NCBI RefSeq assembly: GCF_002262935.1
Contig: NZ_NPIA01000007.1
Coordinates: 105,804-169,803 of the forward strand
DNA length: 64,000 nt
DNA from: Lottiidibacillus patelloidae
GTDB lineage: Bacteria > Bacillota > Bacilli > Bacillales > SA5d-4
Direction: 5' to 3'
A model generated the notes under the pieces. It ran no database searches. It was not told where the DNA came from and saw only the letters and a program-made list of their open reading frames with translations. Shown in pieces: positions 56,387 through 64,000 of this stretch (position 1 is its first letter; each line of letters begins with the position of its first letter). Position numbers and translations under genes: made by a program.

Positions 56387-57481
56387 TTAGCGAATTGCTT
56401 GTTCTGTTTCTACATCGAAGAAGTGTACTTTATTCATATCAAATGCAAGTTGCAGTTTTTGACCATTTTTCACATCTGTACGTGAATCAATTCGAGCAAT
56501 AAAGCTATAATCGGCAACTTTTGAGTGTAAGTAAGTTTCAGCACCCATTAATTCAGCAACTTCAATATCAACATTTAATGTACTACCAGGTGAAGATTCA
56601 ATGAATACTAGCTCATCATGGATGTCTTCTGGACGAACACCTAGAACAACTTTTTTGCCAACATAATCTTTTAATTTTTTCATTTTCCCTTCAGGAATTG
56701 TTAATTTAGCATTTTCATTGATAATGAAAGTTCCATTTTCTAATTTTCCTTCAATGAAGTTCATTGCTGGAGAACCAATAAATCCACCTACAAAGATATT
56801 GTCAGGATTACTGTATACTTCTTTAGGACTTCCAACTTGTTGTACAACTCCATCTTTCATAATAACAATACGATCTGCCATCGTCATCGCTTCTGTTTGG
56901 TCATGAGTTACGTAGATCATCGTTGTTTGTAAACGTTGGTGTAATTTTGTAATTTCCGCACGCATTTGTACTCGAAGTTTAGCGTCTAAGTTTGATAACG
57001 GCTCATCCATTAAGAATGCTTGTGGTTCACGAACGATTGCTCGTCCTAACGCAACACGCTGTCTTTGACCACCTGATAAAGCTTTTGGTTTACGATCTAG
57101 TAAATGTTCGATGTCTAAAATTTTCGCAGCTTCATGCACACGTTTTTTAATTTCTGCTTTATCAAATTTTCGTAACTTTAACCCGAATGCCATGTTATCG
57201 TAAACATTCATATGTGGATATAGTGCATAGTTTTGGAATACCATTGCGATATCTCTATCTTTTGGTGCAACATCGTTAACACGACGATCCCCGATGATTA
57301 AATCACCTTCAGAAATTTCTTCTAATCCAGCAACCATACGTAATGTTGTAGATTTACCACAACCTGATGGTCCTACAAATACAATAAATTCCTTATCTTT
57401 AATGTCTAATGAAAAATCTTTTACCGCTGTTACTGTATCACTATATCTTTTGTAAATGTTTTGTAGTTTAATTGAAGCCAT
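56387..57481 (-). CDS. msmX: Sugar ABC transporter ATPase, MsmX/UgpC-like
   Basis: A 364-residue ATPase. Walker A GPSGCGKST is at about residues 37-45; the signature LSGGQRQR and Walker B FLMDEPLSNLD follow, and a C-terminal TOBE/OB-fold regulatory domain occupies about 240-364. MsmX of B. subtilis energises several sugar importers lacking their own ATPase. Both importers in this window lack one, so it likely serves both. GGGGG precedes the ATG. Confidence 0.9.
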   Translation of the reverse strand: MASIKLQNIYKRYSDTVTAVKDFSLDIKDKEFIVFVGPSGCGKSTTLRMVAGLEEISEGDLIIGDRRVNDVAPKDRDIAMVFQNYALYPHMNVYDNMAFGLKLRKFDKAEIKKRVHEAAKILDIEHLLDRKPKALSGGQRQRVALGRAIVREPQAFLMDEPLSNLDAKLRVQMRAEITKLHQRLQTTMIYVTHDQTEAMTMADRIVIMKDGVVQQVGSPKEVYSNPDNIFVGGFIGSPAMNFIEGKLENGTFIINENAKLTIPEGKMKKLKDYVGKKVVLGVRPEDIHDELVFIESSPGSTLNVDIEVAELMGAETYLHSKVADYSFIARIDSRTDVKNGQKLQLAFDMNKVHFFDVETEQAIR

Positions 57482-57572
57482 TTTTAAAACCCCCGAAATA
57501 ATATTTTTACTATTTCTTATTTTACCCGTTTTACATATAAATCACTATTGGGCATAGTGACGAAATATAATG

Positions 57573-58580
57573 TTAATTGTTGTTTAACTTGCCTAAAGCA
57601 AGGATAAGTAAATAAACATTAACTGCATTTTCAAAGTCACGTATATCTATTCCTGTTTTTTCTGAAAATTTATCTAGTCGATATTGAAGACTATTTCGGT
57701 GGATATAAAGTTTTTTTGCTGCTTCAGATACATTCAAGTTCTCTTTCATATAAACTTTTAATGTATGTAGCAACTCTTCATCCTCTTTTATCGTACCAAG
57801 CAATTTCTCAGTTATATGATTAATTTCATCATTTCTTACAGAATTTACAAAAAGATAAGGAATTATATCGTTAAATGTTACTACTTCTCTACTCAAAGAA
57901 TATTGTTGAGCTAAGATATAGTATTCACCTTCATCTTTTATTATTTCCTTTAGTTGCATGGGCATTTCATACAACTCTCCTAAAAATACTTTTAATTCTA
58001 ACAATAGTTCTGCTGTTAATGTATGTAACACTTCCTCGACTATTTTCACCATATCTTTCTTTTCGTCTGAAGTTAGCCGTATAATCCAAACATAAAGACC
58101 ATTTTCAAGTTGTAAAAAGTAGGATTTATTTTCAGTAGCTGCAAGAAGCAATTCTTTTACTGAAGAAATTAGTTCATTTTCATCTGTCTTGGCGTAAGGA
58201 AGCTGAAAATAAACATTTACAAAAGTTTTTTCAACACTCGAGTGAAGTGCCTCCCATTTATCTCTCCAAATAGCAACATCTTGTTCAATTGCTTCTCTCC
58301 ACATCAACTGCTCAGTATCATTACTGAAGTCAGTATTTAAAACCTCATGCTTTTCTATTAGTAGTTCAATAAGCTTTGTATGGTAATCATCCAAAGAAAG
58401 TTTATCATTTAATTCTAGCCAGCCAATTATTTCATTTTCTTTTTTTATTGGGAAAGCATTTATATTTCTTGAACTCTTATCTTTCTCTTCAGAAAGAGTA
58501 ATGTTTTCTCTACCAAATAACTTTCCCAGCTGATCATATAACGAATTTTCTATAGGAATACTCAATAGTTTCAACTCCAA
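57573..58580 (-). CDS. PucR/CdaR-type transcriptional regulator
   Basis: A 335-residue protein whose C-terminus has the PucR helix-turn-helix (LNVSEAAKKLYIHRNSLQYRLDKF, about 290-313). The middle region (about 120-270) is a GGDEF-like CdaR domain without catalytic motifs. Regulators of this type control sugar or nucleobase genes. It lies directly upstream of msmX-glcK (91-base gap), so those are possible targets. The inducer is unknown. Confidence 0.78.
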   Translation of the reverse strand: MELKLLSIPIENSLYDQLGKLFGRENITLSEEKDKSSRNINAFPIKKENEIIGWLELNDKLSLDDYHTKLIELLIEKHEVLNTDFSNDTEQLMWREAIEQDVAIWRDKWEALHSSVEKTFVNVYFQLPYAKTDENELISSVKELLLAATENKSYFLQLENGLYVWIIRLTSDEKKDMVKIVEEVLHTLTAELLLELKVFLGELYEMPMQLKEIIKDEGEYYILAQQYSLSREVVTFNDIIPYLFVNSVRNDEINHITEKLLGTIKEDEELLHTLKVYMKENLNVSEAAKKLYIHRNSLQYRLDKFSEKTGIDIRDFENAVNVYLLILALGKLNNN

Positions 58581-58599
58581 CGTTCTATTCTATAAAATA

Positions 58600-58635
58600 A
58601 GCCAGCAAGTTCGACTATTCCCGGACCTACTGGCT
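58600..58635 (-). terminator. Intrinsic terminator of the antiporter gene
   Basis: The stem AGCCAG / CTGGCT, extended by an imperfect inner stem (AGGTC / GAACT), has a TATTTT tail on the minus strand. Confidence 0.6.
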
Positions 58636-58658
58636 ATTTTTAAAATTCATTTTATCTT

Positions 58659-60491
58659 TTATTGTAATTCTTTTGCCAAGTCATCAAGATTTTCTTTACT
58701 TCCACTTGCTAATAATTTATCACCAAGCTTCAGTCTCGTATCTCCATGTGGAACAATTGGTTCTTCATCTCGGAAAATTTGAATGACTAACGCATCTCCT
58801 AAGAATGGAATTTGTCTTAATTGCAAATCATCGTATTTCGAATTCCCAACAGAAATTTCACGAAGCAAATCATTCTGATAAGTGAATAGCTTTAAGATAC
58901 TTGGTCGCAAAGTTAAAGCCTTAAGTAAAGTTCTAGCAGCAAACAACGTTGAAAACACATTCATACCTTCATTAATTTGCTCTTTATGTTTTTGTGCATC
59001 TTCTACTCGAATAATGACATTTTCAAGGCCAATCTCTTTGGCATAATGGGCAATTGTAATGTTGTCGTCATCATTTCCAGTAGCAACAATTAACATATCT
59101 GCGTCAAATGCATTATGCATATTAAGCGCTTCACAAGTAAGTTTAGGAACTTCAATTAATGGGAACTGTGTTTTTTTCGAAACCATTTCTGGTTCAACTT
59201 TACTTTGTTCTGACCCAAACATACGAACTTCATAACCATCATGTTTTTGTAAATCTAAGGAAACCGGTAAGGTAATTCGATTCGCTCCAATAATGGTTAC
59301 CTTTTTCTTATCTCTTTTGTTCGCCACAGTTAGTTTATTAAATAATATTGGCGAAATAATACAAGTGATAATTGCTACTAATATTGCCGAGTTCCCCATC
59401 TGTTCACTTACTACATCCATTTCTTTCCCAATTTCAACAGCTGCAATAACTAGACTTAACGTTGATGTTAATAAAATCCCAGATGATAAAGTTTTTTTCC
59501 AAGGAAACCACTTTTTTAATAAAAGTGAAGGTAATATTTTAGAAATATATAAGACGATTAGTAAAATCGGGATAATGATTAAACTTTTTTTATCGCTTAA
59601 TAATGCTTTTAAATCCATATTTACCCCTACCATAACGAAGAAAATAGGAATAAAGAAACCGTAACCAAACGAGTCTAGTTGTTTTATGAAAGTCTTCTTC
59701 GGATTAATTAATGATACAATCATCCCTGCTAAAAATGCCCCTAAGATACTTTCGGCACCTAATGTTTCTGATAAGGATACAAAAATTAGGATTAAGGCAA
59801 AAACTCCTCTTGTTCCCAATTGAATCGTTCCACTCATTAAGTGATCAAAAAACTTCAATTTGAAGTACTTCTTTACTGAACGATACGTAACAAACATGAC
59901 GACGAATAAAAGTAGAATTGATAAAGATTTAAATCCACTTGCATGTTTAACCATCACATATACTGCTAGTAAAATCATCGTTAAGAAATCAGAGACAGTA
60001 GCAATCAGCAAAAGTGTTTGCCCATATAAACTATCCATAATCCCTTTTTCTTTTAATACCGGGACTACTACTCCTAAAGAAATAGTTGAAATAATTAAAG
60101 TCATGAAAAATGCGTCTTCGATTAATCCCATGTTTTCTAAGACAACACTTAACCCGTAAGAAAGACCAAACATTAATGAAAAAATGATTGTTGCAATTAA
60201 TAATGGATTAAATTTCTGTTTTTTATTTTTAGACTCTAACATGGAGAAGTCTATTTCAAGTCCACTTAAAAACATTAAAAAGATGAACCCTAAAGTTGAG
60301 ATTAAACTTAGCCAAACGTCTTCTGAAATAATATTTAATCCACTTTTACCAATAATTAATCCGGCTATAATTTCAGCTACAACAACTGGAATCATATTAA
60401 GATTAAATTTATGTAATAATATAGGAACAAAGAAAGCTATCCCTACAACGAACATTAGTGAAAATAAAGAAACATGTTCCATCATCATCAT
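58659..60491 (-). CDS. CPA2-family cation:proton antiporter with TrkA-N and TrkA-C domains
   Basis: A 610-residue protein. Residues about 5-385 form the Na/H exchanger membrane domain with about 12 helices. A TrkA-N (RCK) nucleotide-binding domain (about 400-515) has VTIIGANRI and IVATGNDDDN, and a TrkA-C domain (about 525-610) follows. It probably exchanges K+ or Na+ for protons and senses a nucleotide. The start has several ATG codons in a row after GGGAG; the exact one is uncertain. It is a lone gene. Confidence 0.85.
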   Translation of the reverse strand: MMMMEHVSLFSLMFVVGIAFFVPILLHKFNLNMIPVVVAEIIAGLIIGKSGLNIISEDVWLSLISTLGFIFLMFLSGLEIDFSMLESKNKKQKFNPLLIATIIFSLMFGLSYGLSVVLENMGLIEDAFFMTLIISTISLGVVVPVLKEKGIMDSLYGQTLLLIATVSDFLTMILLAVYVMVKHASGFKSLSILLLFVVMFVTYRSVKKYFKLKFFDHLMSGTIQLGTRGVFALILIFVSLSETLGAESILGAFLAGMIVSLINPKKTFIKQLDSFGYGFFIPIFFVMVGVNMDLKALLSDKKSLIIIPILLIVLYISKILPSLLLKKWFPWKKTLSSGILLTSTLSLVIAAVEIGKEMDVVSEQMGNSAILVAIITCIISPILFNKLTVANKRDKKKVTIIGANRITLPVSLDLQKHDGYEVRMFGSEQSKVEPEMVSKKTQFPLIEVPKLTCEALNMHNAFDADMLIVATGNDDDNITIAHYAKEIGLENVIIRVEDAQKHKEQINEGMNVFSTLFAARTLLKALTLRPSILKLFTYQNDLLREISVGNSKYDDLQLRQIPFLGDALVIQIFRDEEPIVPHGDTRLKLGDKLLASGSKENLDDLAKELQ

Positions 60492-60803
60492 CTCCCAAGT
60501 AGTTTCTTCTATATGAATTGTTATTTCTAGTTGCTTTAAGAGGTTCCATTCCCTTGGTTAAACAATAGTAACAATTTGGAATTCCATCATCCATTTTGTT
60601 ATTACTAGTATAAGTTACAATATGTACATACATACAATACCATTAAATGATTAATTTGTAAGCTACTGTGCTTAGTTGTTTGAAATTGTATTATACAATA
60701 ATATAAAAAAAAGTTACTATAGTAAAAAATATTTTATTTTTTTTTATTATGGTACTATAAATTAAGTAACGATGTACATTTACATAATGGGAGTGAGAAA
60801 CAC

Positions 60804-61481
60804 ATGGAGATTTTATCTACAGAATTTTTTTCAGCACTTTTAGCAATTGTTATTATTGACTTAGTTTTAGCTGGTGATAATGCGATAGTAATTGGTTTAG
60901 CAGCCCGCAATTTACCTAAAGATAAACAAAAAACAGTTATATTTTGGGGAGCTTTCGGTGCAATCGCAATACGTTCAATTTTAACGGTATTTGTCGTTTG
61001 GTTATTAAAAATTCCTGGCCTATTATTAATTGGTGGGTTATTACTAATATGGATTGCCTATAAACTCTTAGTTGAAGGAAAGAATCATGATAATATGAAA
61101 GCTGAACAAAGTTTATGGGCTGCCATTAAAACAATTATTATTGCTGATACTGTTATGGGGCTAGATAACGTATTAGCTGTTGCAGGAGCAGCACATGGGA
61201 ATTTTCTTTTAGTTATATTAGGATTATTAATTAGTATTCCGATTGTGATTTGGGGAAGTACTTTAATTTTAAAATGGATTGAGAAGTACCCTTCGATTAT
61301 TTATATAGGTTCTGGAGTTCTTGCTTGGACAGCTTCTAAAATGATTGTGGACGAGCCGCTAGTAAAAAACTTCTTTGAAAATAACTTGGCAATAAAATGG
61401 ATCTTTACCATTGTCATTGTAGCAAGTGTATTACTTATTGGAAAAACGAAGAATACGCGAAAGTTAGAAAAGAGTAATTAA
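60804..61481 (+). CDS. TerC-family integral membrane protein (YjbE/YkoY-like)
   Basis: A 225-residue protein with about seven membrane helices. Conserved motifs are VLAGDNAIVIGLAARNLP (about 20-37) and ADTVMGLDNVLAVAGAAHG (about 114-132), whose acidic residues are likely metal ligands. Members such as YkoY and YceF are linked to manganese or tellurite resistance. AGTGAG precedes the ATG. The 5' leader is short and carries no manganese riboswitch that I can see. Confidence 0.85.
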   Translation: MEILSTEFFSALLAIVIIDLVLAGDNAIVIGLAARNLPKDKQKTVIFWGAFGAIAIRSILTVFVVWLLKIPGLLLIGGLLLIWIAYKLLVEGKNHDNMKAEQSLWAAIKTIIIADTVMGLDNVLAVAGAAHGNFLLVILGLLISIPIVIWGSTLILKWIEKYPSIIYIGSGVLAWTASKMIVDEPLVKNFFENNLAIKWIFTIVIVASVLLIGKTKNTRKLEKSN

Positions 61482-61486
61482 AGTAG

Positions 61487-61568
61487 AAAAATAGGCTGGG
61501 ACAATACAAGGAACTAGTCACCTTAAACAATCGATGAGGTGACAGGCACTTGTGTCCTAGCCTATTTT
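61487..61568. terminator. Nested palindromic hairpin between terC and spo0M
   Basis: An outer stem (AAAATAGGCTGGGACA / TGTCCTAGCCTATTTT, one mismatch) and an inner stem (TCACCT / AGGTGA) enclose a loop, with A/T runs at both ends. It can terminate both convergent genes. The unusual length and the AGGCTGGGACA sequence recall dispersed intergenic repeats of Bacillaceae. Confidence 0.75.
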
Positions 61569-61571
61569 CTT

Positions 61572-62339
61572 TTAACAATGGCGGTTAATTGTTGTTTCAA
61601 TGATATTCTTCACTTCATTTACATCTTCGTTAGTAAAGGATAATTTTACAATTGTTTCATCTGTATCTAACATTTCAGATAAAAAACCACCAATTCCCTT
61701 TGCTTTACGATCAATTTCAAGAAGTAATTCACAATTAGTATTTGAGAAAAAGAATATCGCCTCAAGTTCGTCTAGCTTACCGCGGAATGAACCGGATGTA
61801 GGATAAAATTCAAATTCTTGTACAAACGGTAACCGCTTGCGAAGTTTATATGGCGCTTCCTCGTTTTTTACTTTCCTAATTGTAAAGCCTAAGCTTTCAA
61901 TTGCATCTAATACCTTTTCTGCCATAATGTTCGGAAGTACTCTTACGTAATCACGGTCTGAAGGGTCAACCGCATTTTTAATATCTAATCCAGTTTGCAG
62001 CCAAACTTTACAGTTCCCTATAGTAATAGGAGTATCCGAAGGTAGTGTAATTTCAAACGGTATTGTCTTCGTTTCATTGGCTTGGATGATGAATTCTTCA
62101 CTTACTTTAAATTTATCTACTGTAGCATGATTTGTTACTTTATTATCATCTACTTCTTTTTCATAAGTTGTCATCACCGCTAAATAAATGGAACTAACTT
62201 CTTGTTCTACATTTCCTCCTGTTATTACTACATCACCTGTAATAGTTTCCCCTGCTCTCATCTCAGCTTGATGCAATTGCGTATCTACTTTTGCTGAACC
62301 AATGCCTATACTAGAGAGCATTTTTTTCATAAATGACAT
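61572..62339 (-). CDS. spo0M: Sporulation-control protein Spo0M
   Basis: About 255 residues of the arrestin-like Spo0M family, which modulates sporulation in B. subtilis. The opening MSFMKKMLSSIGIGSAKVDT and HQAEMRAGETITGDVVI-type segments match. Two arrestin-like beta sandwiches make up residues about 10-240. The ATG at 62339 has AGGGGGAAG upstream; the frame is open further upstream but has no ribosome site there. It supports a spore-former identity. Confidence 0.9.
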   Translation of the reverse strand: MSFMKKMLSSIGIGSAKVDTQLHQAEMRAGETITGDVVITGGNVEQEVSSIYLAVMTTYEKEVDDNKVTNHATVDKFKVSEEFIIQANETKTIPFEITLPSDTPITIGNCKVWLQTGLDIKNAVDPSDRDYVRVLPNIMAEKVLDAIESLGFTIRKVKNEEAPYKLRKRLPFVQEFEFYPTSGSFRGKLDELEAIFFFSNTNCELLLEIDRKAKGIGGFLSEMLDTDETIVKLSFTNEDVNEVKNIIETTINRHC

Positions 62340-62458
62340 TATTCTTCCCCCTAATCTACAAATAGATTTACTCTTGATTAAATATACAGAAGTGTACTTA
62401 AATATATGTAACATTGGGTAAGAATTTATTAAATTCCTACTTAAAATTTAATTTACCA

Positions 62459-62486
62459 AAAAAACTCGCCACTTGGCGAGTTTTTT
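62459..62486. terminator. Intrinsic terminator of the 48-residue gene
   Basis: The stem AAAACTCGCC / GGCGAGTTTT with A and T runs, 12 bases beyond the small gene's stop. Confidence 0.85.
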
Positions 62487-62497
62487 ACGTAACTTAT

Positions 62498-62644
62498 CTA
62501 TTCATGTTTCCCTTGATTTTGAATAGGCTTTCTCATTTGAGGAGAATTTTCTTTACCATGTGCTGCTTCTGAAGCTTCAACTACATCATTAGGAATATTA
62601 TTATTCATCTTTTGTGTTAAACGATTTCGTTGTTTTTTTCCCAT
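62498..62644 (-). CDS. Small 48-residue basic protein, unknown
   Basis: An ATG with TTGGAGG seven bases upstream opens a 48-codon frame, ending before a terminator. The product is hydrophilic, with a basic N-terminus (MGKKQRNRLTQK) and the middle segment NDVVEASEAAHG. It has no membrane segment. Small spore proteins of Bacillus have this size and composition, but I do not recognise a family. Confidence 0.6.
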   Translation of the reverse strand: MGKKQRNRLTQKMNNNIPNDVVEASEAAHGKENSPQMRKPIQNQGKHE

Positions 62645-62809
62645 AGCGCACCTCCAAAAAAAGTAATAATACATCCACCTTATTTTGTGTCAGATCGATT
62701 TATTTTATACAAATGGCTTAGTATTTTCCTACTTTAGGCATGTCTTGTCTACTCATTTAATATAATGATATTAAAGTATAATGGTAAAAATTTGTCTGGG
62801 GGGATAAAC

Positions 62810-63862
62810 GTGACTAAAAGCTGGGAGGAAATCGTCAAAGTTAAGGCCGTCGACAAGGAAAGTGTCTTGCTAGGTAAACAAAGTGATGATGGAAATTGGC
62901 GTTATAAAATGCAGGAAAAGTTGAAAGTAAAGGCCGATCAAGAAATAACAATTGAAAAAACAGGGACAAATGCTACATTTCACCAAATGACAACTCGCCA
63001 AACAGGAATAGTCAATGATTGGGAAAAAGCTTTAGCGTTTTTAGAGGCAAGTTTCCTAGAAGCTGAACCTGTAAGTGTACACTCATCTTTCCGCCTAAAG
63101 ATTTGGCAGATTATGTCAGGTCAAGCGAAAGAGTCATTAAAACTTAACTGGCAACAGATTTGCTTTCCTGATGGTCCTCAACTAGCAATTTTAGCCTCTT
63201 GGTTACGAAGCTCCAAGCATACCGTAATAATTACAGGTCCGTCGACAAACCAAAAGAAATCTACTGAAGAGAAGATATTATCTGTTGATGCTTTTAATAA
63301 TAAAAATAAAGAATTTCACAATTATTACAGTAAAAAAATTAAGGAATTAAATAGAGAAAGATATGCTAGTATCCTTGATGACATTAGTGTTTTAGAAAAA
63401 GAAGGACATATTCAGTCGATCATTACAGAGTATACAAATGGCTTTCACCAAGATTCGGGAAGTAAGAATGTCTATGAATTGCATGGCTCACTTAAAAAGT
63501 GTCACTGTCACTTTTGCGGTCGAACAGTGCATCAACGCGTGTTTTTAGATAATCGTAACTGCCCCGATTGTGGCGGAAACGTTCGACCTTCTGTAGTGTT
63601 ATTGAGCGAAAAGTTACCTATTGAAACATGGAAAAAGGCAGCAATTGAATTACGAAAAGCTGACCTTGTAATTGTTTTAGATACATCATTACAAATGAAC
63701 CCTTCCAATAAGCTGTTAGGGTATACGAATGGTAAAACTGTTTTTTTACAAACAGAGAAAAACGAATCATTACCTAAGAATGATCTAACGATTGTTGGCG
63801 ATGTATCGAATAACATTAAATTATTAACGCAAATTATGAGTCCGAACACAATTGAAGTATAG
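62810..63862 (+). CDS. Catalytically degenerate Sir2-family protein
   Basis: About 350 residues with the same layout as the Sir2 protein at 36207-37331: a related N-terminal domain (opening TKSWEEIVKV) and a Sir2 fold. The zinc site is kept (CHCHFCG ... CPDCGG), as is the His segment YELHGSL. NAD-binding and catalytic motifs are lost: GAGMATESGVPDFR is replaced by a stretch beginning TGPSTNQKKST, TQNVDGLH by TEYTNGFH, and GSSLSVSPAN by DTSLQMNPSN. The frame is intact, so this looks like a pseudoenzyme rather than a pseudogene. The GTG at 62810 with GGGGG upstream is preferred. Confidence 0.72.
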   Translation: MTKSWEEIVKVKAVDKESVLLGKQSDDGNWRYKMQEKLKVKADQEITIEKTGTNATFHQMTTRQTGIVNDWEKALAFLEASFLEAEPVSVHSSFRLKIWQIMSGQAKESLKLNWQQICFPDGPQLAILASWLRSSKHTVIITGPSTNQKKSTEEKILSVDAFNNKNKEFHNYYSKKIKELNRERYASILDDISVLEKEGHIQSIITEYTNGFHQDSGSKNVYELHGSLKKCHCHFCGRTVHQRVFLDNRNCPDCGGNVRPSVVLLSEKLPIETWKKAAIELRKADLVIVLDTSLQMNPSNKLLGYTNGKTVFLQTEKNESLPKNDLTIVGDVSNNIKLLTQIMSPNTIEV

Positions 63863-64000
63863 AAAAGCTGAAGCGACCGTTTAGCGCCATAAATTCTGGA
63901 GCACTTTGTTTGAGATAAAGGAAACATCGAAAAGGAAAGGCGACTGTTCATCAACGATGGAACTGGAATACTACGAATGAGATAAAGGAAACACAAAAAG
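63863..64000. repeat. Bacillaceae-type intergenic repeat (continues past window edge)
   Basis: The noncoding stretch after the degenerate Sir2 gene begins AAAGCTGAAGCGACCG and contains TTCTGGAGCAC, patterns I recall from dispersed repeats in Bacillus relatives. It carries the 15-base direct repeat GAGATAAAGGAAACA at 63912-63926 and 63979-63993, 67 bases apart. It runs to the window edge. Confidence 0.55.

Noticed and set aside
60640..60803. Manganese (yybP-ykoY) riboswitch before the TerC gene
   Set aside because: The leader is short and AT-rich with no long paired elements of that class.

Overview
The window is AT-rich (roughly one third G+C by eye) chromosomal DNA from a spore-forming member of the Bacillaceae. 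The evidence is Spo0M, a KinB-like orphan sensor kinase, a Bacillus-style maltodextrin (mdx) transport locus, MsmX, RocB, SbcCD, AGGAGG ribosome binding sites and Bacillaceae-type intergenic repeats. An alkaliphilic or anaerobic, selenium-using relative of Bacillus (Anaerobacillus-like) would fit, but the genus is inference.

1-26.7 kb, selenium theme in a housekeeping background. The left edge holds the 3' end of selD (selenophosphate synthase). A tight minus-strand operon at 14.9-20.3 kb reads selB, a GT4 glycosyltransferase, then a phosphonate-type ABC transporter (binding protein, permease, ATPase). The selenocysteine tRNA gene (anticodon UCA) with a near-consensus promoter lies at 26.57 kb. 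The glycosyltransferase resembles SenB-type selenosugar synthases and the transporter is a candidate selenium-oxyanion importer, so the operon may couple selenium uptake, selenocysteine insertion and a selenosugar product. Interspersed are a diguanylate cyclase, sbcCD, two MFS exporters, an AlkD-like protein, a KinB-like kinase, an ECF sigma/DUF4179 pair with an apparent autoregulatory promoter, a MITE-like element and a CcdA/TauE-like membrane protein.

26.7-37.4 kb, accessory and defence region. Immediately after tRNA-Sec lies the remnant of a tyrosine integrase C-terminus whose catalytic Tyr position reads Phe. Beyond it are a lipoprotein, DUF3006 plus a ComEC-like metallo-beta-lactamase protein, a DUF4145/HEPN-like protein, a McrBC type IV restriction system whose McrB carries two EVE-like modules, a truncated DUF2726 fragment and a Sir2 deacetylase with a family-specific N-terminal domain. 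A catalytically degenerate relative of this Sir2 lies at the right edge (62.8-63.9 kb).

37.7-58.6 kb, alpha-glucan utilisation. The divergent locus malE-malF-malG-amylase-malR / neopullulanase-alpha-glucosidase is controlled by a LacI-family regulator with two palindromic operators in the shared promoter region. A second importer operon (binding protein, two permeases, alpha-glucosidase) with a divergent AraC regulator follows, then ROK glucokinase, the shared ATPase MsmX and a CdaR-like regulator. The two GH13 glucosidases differ at a residue known to separate alpha-1,4 from alpha-1,6 preference, which suggests one locus handles maltodextrins and the other isomalto-oligosaccharides. The right end holds a CPA2 antiporter, a TerC protein, Spo0M, a small basic protein and the degenerate Sir2, followed by a Bacillaceae-type intergenic repeat.
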